Of a stretch of DNA of 13,479 nt, positions 1 to 3,050 are shown piece by piece. A program made the position numbers and the translations under genes. This DNA is from Neisseriaceae bacterium (GTDB lineage: Bacteria > Pseudomonadota > Gammaproteobacteria > Burkholderiales > UBA11063). Where the stretch lies: assembly GCA_947441745.1 (NCBI GenBank), contig CANEUJ010000032.1, positions 1 through 13,479 on the forward strand, read 5' to 3'. Position 1 is the first letter of the stretch; every line of letters starts with the position of its first letter. The notes beneath the pieces were generated by a model. The model was not told the DNA's origin and did no database searches. It saw only the letters and a program-made list of their open reading frames with translations.

Positions 1-3
1 GCC

Positions 4-597
4 ATGAGCGCAAATGAACAATTATCTCTTAGTGTTTTGGTGACTACATTACCACCTAATCCAGTGGTTGTTGAATTAGGTAGTTTCATCGGCGGCAGTA
101 TAGTACTAATGAATAAAATCAGACCTGATGCAAACTTCATTGTGCTAGAAAATTTTATATCCGATGGACATGCTACTTTACCAGATGGTAGTAAAGAATT
201 TTGGCATGATCATACATTAGGAGAATTAACTACTGAAGATTGGTTCATGCAAAATACTAACCACATGAAAGATAATATAGATTTACATCGTATTCATTTT
301 CAACATGAAAACAAAAATATGACTGATGTATTTTCTAATACTCAATGCGATTTATATTTTGATGATTGTGGTGCAGACAACGCTATGTACTGGAGCACAA
401 AAGTTCGCAGTGGCGGCATAGTATGCGGCCATGATTACAAGTCTGAAGAATGGATAAACGATTCTGAACAACTTGATATCAGAGAAAAACGAAGAAGACT
501 TCCAGGTGTCAATCCTAAATTAGTTGACAATATAGCAAAAGCATACAATGCACAATTATTTGTACAAGGATGCTTTTGGTGGTTTCGTAAACCATGA
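4..597 (+). CDS. Class I SAM-dependent methyltransferase-like protein (Methyltransf_24 type)
   Basis: A 197-residue protein that probably transfers a methyl group from S-adenosylmethionine to an unknown acceptor. A glycine-rich SAM-binding motif I (VELGSFIGGS) lies near residues 23-32. The core strand-turn element CDLYFDDCGADN (about 115-126) is followed by the GGIVCGHDY segment (137-145). This order, with D-D in the strand and the GG-x-x-x-G-H-D-Y turn, is typical of the small phage and bacterial methyltransferases grouped as Methyltransf_24. The ATG sits only three bases from the window edge and no ribosome binding site can be checked, so the true start may lie further left. It converges with the minus-strand tRNA unit, its stop lying just before the structured stretch at 598-757. 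The substrate is unknown; the fold assignment is fairly secure. Confidence 0.75.
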   Translation: MSANEQLSLSVLVTTLPPNPVVVELGSFIGGSIVLMNKIRPDANFIVLENFISDGHATLPDGSKEFWHDHTLGELTTEDWFMQNTNHMKDNIDLHRIHFQHENKNMTDVFSNTQCDLYFDDCGADNAMYWSTKVRSGGIVCGHDYKSEEWINDSEQLDIREKRRRLPGVNPKLVDNIAKAYNAQLFVQGCFWWFRKP

Positions 598-757
598 ATA
601 AATTTTCAAGCTGCTAGCTATCTGTCGTTACACAGCCTCACTAGTTTGTCTCGCATAAGAGAGTTTATACTACCTCATAATCATGTGCGGTGTCACACAG
701 CCAACCCGAACTGTGTTAGATTATTTGGGACTCAATCTTACCGTCTAGCTTGAAATT
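598..757 (-). ncRNA. Structured 3' end of the tRNA transcript, candidate non-coding RNA
   Basis: This 160-nt gap holds no convincing gene. Read on the minus strand it starts right after the CCA of tRNA-Leu(CAA). Its two ends can pair: 601-612 is complementary to 747-758 with one mismatch. Inside are a 6-bp hairpin, 695-700 with 711-716 (ACACAG/CTGTGT), and a 4-bp hairpin, 649-652 with 659-662. A closed, multi-helix RNA of this size at the end of a tRNA operon could be a terminal processing or termination structure, or a separate small RNA. No T-loop of the TTCGA type is present, and I could not fold it as a tRNA. The structure was paired by eye only. Confidence 0.35.
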
Positions 758-836
758 TGGTACCCCGCCTCGGAGTCGAACCGAGAGAACTCTTCCTTTT
801 GAGAGAAGCGACTTTGCCAGATTTGTCCAGCGGGGC
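758..836 (-). tRNA. tRNA-Leu(CAA), short variable loop
   Basis: The cloverleaf reads on the minus strand. The acceptor GCCCCGC pairs with GCGGGGT, the anticodon loop is CTCAAAA, the T-loop is TTCGACT, and A73 plus CCA is encoded. The D-arm has a three-pair stem (GAC/GTC) and a TGG loop like leucine tRNAs. The anticodon CAA reads UUG. A bacterial tRNA-Leu should carry a long variable arm, but here only about six nucleotides lie between the anticodon and T stems, so the amino acid identity rests on the anticodon and the D-arm. Confidence 0.8.
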
Positions 837-845
837 ATAATAAAA

Positions 846-960
846 CAGGATACATTTTTGACGAATGCTCTACCATTGAGCCAATCTGGCAATGAAGCCA
901 AATACTGGAGTCGAACCAGTAACACATCGTTTGATGTAATTTGCTGTGTGTATCCTAAAA
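846..960 (-). ncRNA. Y RNA-like (YrlA-type) tRNA mimic, copy 1
   Basis: On the minus strand the order is: 5' end; a T-arm (904-920, ACTGG/CCAGT with loop TTCGACT); a 7-bp helix shaped like an acceptor stem (897-903 with 884-890) closed by the 6-nt loop 891-896; then a D-arm (867-881, GCTC/GAGC with loop AATGGTA). The tRNA parts are thus permuted, with no free 3' CCA. The two ends pair over 8 bp (949-956 with 847-854). The flanks TTTTAGGATA, CAGCAAATTA and GTCAAAAATGTATCC recur almost unchanged in the second copy at 1882-1997, although the arms differ. From memory, bacterial Y RNAs of the YrlA class, partners of Ro60/Rsr, have paired ends and a module mimicking tRNA D- and T-arms without an aminoacyl end. 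A circularly permuted tRNA gene is the alternative, but no acceptable anticodon loop can be built by joining the ends. Confidence 0.65.
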
Positions 961-966
961 ATCTTT

Positions 967-1043
967 TGGTGCCCTAGGCGAGATTCGAACTCGCACTTGA
1001 TGGCTTCTTAGACCATTGCCTCTACCAATTGCGCTACCAGGGC
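967..1043 (-). tRNA. tRNA-Leu(AAG), short variable loop
   Basis: The acceptor GCCCTGG pairs with CTAGGGC, the anticodon stem ATGGT/GCCAT encloses loop CTAAGAA (anticodon AAG, reading CUU), the T-loop is TTCGAAT, and A73 plus CCA is encoded. The D-arm (AATTGGTAGAGGCA) resembles that of phage T4 tRNA-Leu as I recall it. The variable loop is only five nucleotides, so this is a second leucine tRNA without a long variable arm. Confidence 0.85.
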
Positions 1044-1048
1044 ATGTT

Positions 1049-1125
1049 TGGGGTAACCAATGGGGAACGATCCCATTCTATCGCTTTCACAGAGCGAGGT
1101 GCTAAACCTTTACACTATGGTCACC
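1049..1125 (-). tRNA. tRNA-His(GTG)
   Basis: The anticodon stem TCGCT/AGCGA encloses loop CTGTGAA, giving anticodon GTG. An extra 5' G can sit opposite C73, the hallmark of histidine tRNAs, with stem GTGACCA/TGGTTAC. CCA is encoded. The T-stem ATGGG/CCCAT closes an unusual loop, ATCGTTC, in which the normal T54 and A58 are replaced by A and T. Confidence 0.9.
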
Positions 1126-1134
1126 GTAAATAAT

Positions 1135-1213
1135 TGGTCTGTGTGGCAGGATTTGAACCTGCGATTTCTCACTTCCAAGGCGAGTAGATTAGACCGGACT
1201 TTCTCACACACAG
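1135..1213 (-). tRNA. tRNA-Pro(TGG)
   Basis: The acceptor CTGTGTG pairs fully with CACACAG. The anticodon stem CTCGC/GTGAG encloses CTTGGAA, anticodon TGG. The T-loop is TTCAAAT, and A73 and CCA are encoded. The D-stem has three clear pairs (AGA/TCT) with a large loop containing GG. Confidence 0.9.
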
Positions 1214-1220
1214 ATAAACT

Positions 1221-1301
1221 TGGTGCAGCCAAAGGATTCGAACCTCTGTGGCAACTAGTATGCAACGCCAAATTCTCAGCGTCTGCCTTCTCCATCACTG
1301 C
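1221..1301 (-). tRNA. tRNA, leucine-like D-arm, anticodon unresolved
   Basis: The 3' part is clear: T-arm GAGG/CCTT with loop TTCGAAT, acceptor GCAGTGA/TGGCTGC with a G-G mismatch, and A73 plus CCA encoded. The D region (GGCAGACGC) resembles leucine tRNAs. The middle does not give a regular seven-base anticodon loop with T33: the best stem, GACGC/GCGTT around 1263-1284, leaves an enlarged loop containing TGAG, so tRNA-Leu(GAG) is only a guess. The extra length (81 nt) could be an expanded loop, a short variable arm, or decay. Confidence 0.6.
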
Positions 1302-1308
1302 ATAAACT

Positions 1309-1382
1309 TGGTGGACCGCTGGGGAATCGAACCCCAATAACTGACTTGCAAGGCCAGTGTAATCCCATTATACTAGCAGCCC
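1309..1382 (-). tRNA. tRNA-Ala(TGC)
   Basis: The acceptor GGGCTGC pairs with GCGGTCC and contains the G3-U70 pair that is the known identity element for alanyl-tRNA synthetase. The anticodon stem CTGGC/GTCAG encloses CTTGCAA, anticodon TGC. The T-stem is TGGGG/CCCCA with loop TTCGATT; A73 and CCA are encoded. The D-arm is the compact GTA/TAC type. Confidence 0.93.
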
Positions 1383-1387
1383 AAATT

Positions 1388-1463
1388 TGGTGCCTCCACT
1401 TGGACTTGAACCAAGGACTTCCGCGTTATCAACACGATACTCTACCAACTGAGTTATAGAGGC
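1388..1463 (-). tRNA. tRNA-Ile(GAT)
   Basis: A complete cloverleaf: acceptor GCCTCTA/TGGAGGC, D-stem ACTC/GAGT with loop AGTTGGTA, anticodon loop TTGATAA (GAT), T-stem CTTGG/CCAAG with loop TTCAAGT, A73 and CCA encoded. Confidence 0.94.
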
Positions 1464-1472
1464 AAAATTGTT

Positions 1473-1548
1473 TGGTGGTAATAGCTGGACTCGAACCAGC
1501 GATAGACTGCGTATGAAGCAGTTGCATTAGCCACTATGCTATATTACC
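1473..1548 (-). tRNA. tRNA-Met(CAT), elongator or Ile2-type
   Basis: The acceptor GGTAATA/TATTACC is fully paired, including G1-C72, so it lacks the unpaired first position of bacterial initiator tRNA. The anticodon stem ACTGC/GCAGT encloses TTCATAC, anticodon CAT. The T-arm GCTGG/CCAGC and CCA are present. CAT can mean elongator Met, or Ile if C34 is converted to lysidine; the sequence alone does not decide. Confidence 0.92.
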
Positions 1549-1553
1549 TTGAT

Positions 1554-1627
1554 TGGTGCTCCTTGCTGGTAACGATCCAGCGTCTATACATTACCAATGT
1601 ATTATAATACCTTTATACTAAAAGAGC
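1554..1627 (-). tRNA. tRNA-Thr(GGT)
   Basis: Acceptor GCTCTTT/AAGGAGC, anticodon stem ATACA/TGTAT with loop TTGGTAA (GGT), A73 and CCA encoded. The D-stem is weak (GTAT/TTAT). The T-stem GCTGG/CCAGC closes the unusual loop ATCGTTA, again with A54 and T58. Confidence 0.88.
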
Positions 1628-1631
1628 AAAT

Positions 1632-1708
1632 TGGTGCGACCGGAGAGATTCGAACTCCCGACTCCTAAGTTCGTAGCCTAGTACTCTATCCAACTGAGTT
1701 ACGGTCGC
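1632..1708 (-). tRNA. tRNA-Arg(ACG)
   Basis: A regular cloverleaf: acceptor GCGACCG/CGGTCGC, D-stem ACTC/GAGT, anticodon stem CTAGG/CTTAG with loop CTACGAA (ACG), T-stem GGGAG/CTCTC with loop TTCGAAT, A73 and CCA encoded. A34 would be expected to become inosine if the host tRNA deaminase accepts it. Confidence 0.94.
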
Positions 1709-1715
1709 ATTAAAT

Positions 1716-1790
1716 TGGTACCTAGTGTAGGAGTCGAACCTACGACATTCCGCTAATCGGGCAGACGTTCTTCCGCTGAACTAACCAGGC
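1716..1790 (-). tRNA. tRNA with anticodon GAT and C33 (Ile by anticodon)
   Basis: Acceptor GCCTGGT/ACTAGGT (G1-U72 wobble), D-stem GTTC/GAAC, T-stem GTAGG/CCTAC with loop TTCGACT, CCA encoded. The anticodon stem TCTGC/GCGGA closes loop CCGATTA, putting C instead of the near-universal U at position 33 and GAT at 34-36. A standard tRNA-Ile(GAT) already exists at 1388-1463 and the body here looks glycine- or aspartate-like, so the amino acid it carries is uncertain. Confidence 0.75.
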
Positions 1791-1797
1791 ATAAAAT

Positions 1798-1872
1798 TGG
1801 TATTCCGTATGGGTTTTGATCCCATCTCAATAGTTTGAAGGACTATCGGCCACGCCAGCTGCCTCACGGAAT
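1798..1872 (-). tRNA. tRNA-Glu(TTC) with C33
   Basis: The acceptor ATTCCGT/ACGGAAT is fully paired and CCA is encoded. The anticodon stem ATAGT/ACTAT closes loop CCTTCAA, giving TTC with C at position 33. The T-stem ATGGG/CCCAT closes a non-canonical loop, ATCAAAA. The D-stem is GGC/GCC with a large loop. Two departures from consensus in one gene leave its activity open. Confidence 0.8.
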
Positions 1873-1881
1873 ATAAAATAA

Positions 1882-1997
1882 CAGGATAGTTTTTAACATA
1901 GTGCTACCGTTACACTAAACCTTGCGGCTACGGAGTCGAACCGTTCCTTTACTTTTCAATAGTAGTAGTTAAATTATTTGCTGAACCTATCCTAAAA
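1882..1997 (-). ncRNA. Y RNA-like (YrlA-type) tRNA mimic, copy 2
   Basis: Same plan as the copy at 846-960. The ends pair over 7 bp (1987-1993 with 1883-1889). A T-arm (1930-1944, ACGG/CCGT with loop TTCGACT) comes first. Next is a short 4-bp helix (1926-1929 with 1918-1921) capped by the tetraloop GCAA, then a D-arm (1901-1915, GTGT/GCAC with loop AACGGTA). The GNRA-type cap in place of an acceptor stem means this RNA could not be an ordinary tRNA. The flanking motifs TTTTAGGATA, CAGCAAATAA and GTTAAAAACTATCC match copy 1 at the same spacing. Its 5' motif starts one base after the CCA of tRNA-Asp, so tRNA 3' processing would release its 5' end. The region between CAGCAAAT and the T-arm is longer than in copy 1. 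The YrlA family name comes from remembered family features, not a database match. Confidence 0.65.
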
Positions 1998-1998
1998 C

Positions 1999-2073
1999 TG
2001 GCGCCATGGACGAGAATCGAACTCGCATAGAACGGATAGACAATCCGGTGCATTACCAGTCTGCTACCATGGC
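1999..2073 (-). tRNA. tRNA-Asp(GTC)
   Basis: The acceptor GCCATGG/CCATGGC is fully paired, followed by G73, the discriminator expected for aspartate, and CCA. The anticodon stem CCGGA/TCCGT (one C-U mismatch at the top) encloses TTGTCTA, anticodon GTC. T-stem GCGAG/CTCGT, loop TTCGATT. Confidence 0.92.
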
Positions 2074-2080
2074 ATATTGA

Positions 2081-2159
2081 TGGCTCCGTATCTGGGTAAC
2101 GATCCCAGCTAGTCATTGATTAACAGTCAAGTCCGTGCACCATGCTCGGATTCTACGGA
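2081..2159 (-). tRNA. tRNA-Asn(GTT)
   Basis: Acceptor TCCGTAG/ATACGGA (last pair mismatched), G73 as expected for asparagine, CCA encoded. D-stem TCCG/CGGA with an 11-nt loop, anticodon stem TTGA/TCAA with loop CTGTTAA (GTT). The T-stem CTGGG/CCCAG closes the loop ATCGTTA with A54 and T58. Its D-arm segment (2141-2152) is perfectly complementary to 2225-2236 upstream in the same transcript. Confidence 0.87.
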
Positions 2160-2291
2160 ATAAATTACGAGGCACATTAGGGACTCTTACCCCAACGAAA
2201 TAGATAATATTTCTACTATCCTTAAATCCGAGCATGATGACCCTGCACTCGGCGTTGTTTACTTTGTGGCTCTTGCTTTCCACTTGATTCT
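2160..2291 (-). other. Unresolved tRNA-like spacer
   Basis: A 132-nt gap, far longer than the 5-12 nt between most genes of the array. On the minus strand it shows a T-arm-like hairpin (TGGGG, loop TAAGAGT, CCCTA) near 2177-2193, a hairpin GATAGT/ATTATC around 2203-2220, and CCGAG/CTCGG around 2228-2252. No acceptor stem or CCA ties these together. It may be a decayed tRNA or another small RNA. The segment 2225-2236 can pair with the D-arm of tRNA-Asn downstream. Confidence 0.35.
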
Positions 2292-2368
2292 TGGCAGGGG
2301 ATATCAGATTCGAACTGATGATGACGATTTCAAAGACCGTTGCCTTAGGCCAGCTAGGCGAATCCCCA
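2292..2368 (-). tRNA. tRNA-Gln(TTG)
   Basis: First tRNA of the transcript. The acceptor TGGGGAT pairs with ATCCCCT except for a U1-U72 mismatch; weak first pairs are typical of glutamine tRNAs. G73 and CCA are encoded. D-stem GCCT/AGGC, anticodon stem ACGGT/ATCGT with loop CTTTGAA (TTG), T-stem ATCAG/CTGAT with loop TTCGAAT. Confidence 0.92.
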
Positions 2369-2638
2369 ATAGATTTGTTAACGCACTCTTGCGAATGCGT
2401 GTATTGAAACACACTCAACATTACACCCTTGATTCGCTACTGCTACTAGGGGCGTGTTTTAATATGTTTCAATACACTACGATTTTTCATCTCACAAAAG
2501 AGACTCTATCCCGTAGGCCGCCCGTTTACACCATGTTTTAAGTGCGGTGTTATCTCATTACAAGATGGCCCTCGTTGCCAAACACACTATACTAACTCTA
2601 TCTCTCCACTACGCAACTTTGTAGTTGCTTCTTAATTA
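2369..2638 (-). other. Hairpin-rich leader of the tRNA transcript
   Basis: About 270 nt between the promoter and tRNA-Gln without a convincing gene. A perfect hairpin, GCAACT/AGTTGC (2613-2618, 2623-2628), lies about ten bases after the expected transcription start. A three-way-junction-like element has GTGTT/AACAC (2547-2551, 2581-2585) enclosing two adjacent hairpins with 7-nt loops (2552-2566 and 2567-2579). A perfect 13-bp inverted repeat (2399-2411 with 2465-2477) encloses 53 nt. ACGCACTC/GAATGCGT forms another hairpin near 2380-2400. The open frames here look like chance products of structured RNA. Confidence 0.45.
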
Positions 2639-2644
2639 ACCCTT

Positions 2645-2673
2645 ATTATAGCAGAGTATCCATTTACTGTAAA
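2645..2673 (-). promoter_or_regulatory. Sigma70-type promoter of the tRNA unit
   Basis: On the minus strand TTTACA (-35, 2668-2673) is followed by a 17-nt spacer and a perfect TATAAT (-10, 2645-2650). One mismatch from the full consensus with ideal spacing makes it a strong vegetative promoter candidate, pointing into the leader and tRNA genes with a start near 2638. A 7-bp inverted repeat, GCAGAGT/ACTCTGC (2651-2657, 2673-2679), spans the spacer and -35 and could be an operator. Confidence 0.75.
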
Positions 2674-2701
2674 CTCTGCTTGTTGTTTTTATACAACTGG
2701 A

Positions 2702-2733
2702 AACCCCTGAGACTTTTTAGTTTCCCAGGGGTT
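2702..2733. terminator. Strong GC-rich hairpin, probable terminator or insulator
   Basis: AACCCCTG (2702-2709) pairs with CAGGGGTT (2726-2733). The stem continues as AGACT/AGTTT around a TTTT loop with two bulged C residues. The following U-run is weak on either strand (AATAAATTTTG on plus). It lies just upstream of the minus-strand promoter, between the two transcription units. The outer GGAAAC (2700-2704) can instead pair with GTTTCC, which would make interleaved, pseudoknot-like pairings. Terminator is the simplest reading. Confidence 0.5.
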
Positions 2734-3050
2734 GAATAAATTTTGTTATGATGTAACTAGTTATTCCTCTCCCCGGGCTCCTCTTTGGTTATCATTCCCG
2801 CGAATACTTGTAGGATATGATACCGCAAAGGCCGCTAAGGTCTCTATAGACCATAGCCCCGTATGTTTCGGCATGTAACAAGTTTTATTCATCATAGTAT
2901 TCTATTTAGTCCTGGTTTAAAATAAGTGCAAATAACATAGTGTTTTTTGCGTTTATGTGTGTATTATATAGGAGTTTTGAGTAGAAGTCAACAGTCAGTT
3001 TACCCAAAACACAAATTACGCATCATCCTTTATTTATATTAAATATTCGT
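2734..3050. other. Intergenic region ahead of the protein operon
   Basis: About 317 nt with no supported gene. It contains a 9-bp hairpin with one A-A mismatch (2834-2857, GCTA-GGTCT around loop CTAT), a CCCCGGGG-like GC patch near 2771-2778, and an AT-rich stretch ending at the ATG of the first operon gene. The promoter of the plus-strand operon is probably here, but no -35/-10 pair stands out; TATTATATAG near 2962-2971 is the best -10-like sequence. There is no clear Shine-Dalgarno sequence before 3051. Confidence 0.4.

Noticed and set aside
716..1337. Open reading frames on both strands across the tRNA block (for example 750-977 and 1060-1305)
   Set aside because: They run through complete tRNA cloverleaves and Y RNA-like structures; their coding potential is incidental.
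846..1997. Two genuine circularly permuted tRNA genes producing charged tRNAs
   Set aside because: No standard anticodon loop with U33 forms on joining the ends, copy 2 lacks an acceptor stem, and both share identical non-tRNA end motifs. Kept only as the alternative to Y RNAs.
2160..2260. A further tRNA or third Y RNA copy
   Set aside because: AAGGATAG and a T-arm-like hairpin are present, but there is no pairing end motif, no CAGCAAAT, no D-arm and no CCA end.
2113..2541. A 102-residue minus ORF and a 91-residue plus ORF
   Set aside because: They overlap tRNA-Asn, tRNA-Gln and hairpin-rich leader; no ribosome binding site or recognisable domain.
598..2640. CRISPR array or tandem repeat
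   Set aside because: The regular spacing of GGATTCGAAC-like blocks is due to T-arms of successive tRNA genes, not identical direct repeats with spacers.
3037..3050. T4-type late promoter (TATAAATA) before the operon
   Set aside because: Only TTAAATA is present, five bases from the ATG; too close and not the consensus.
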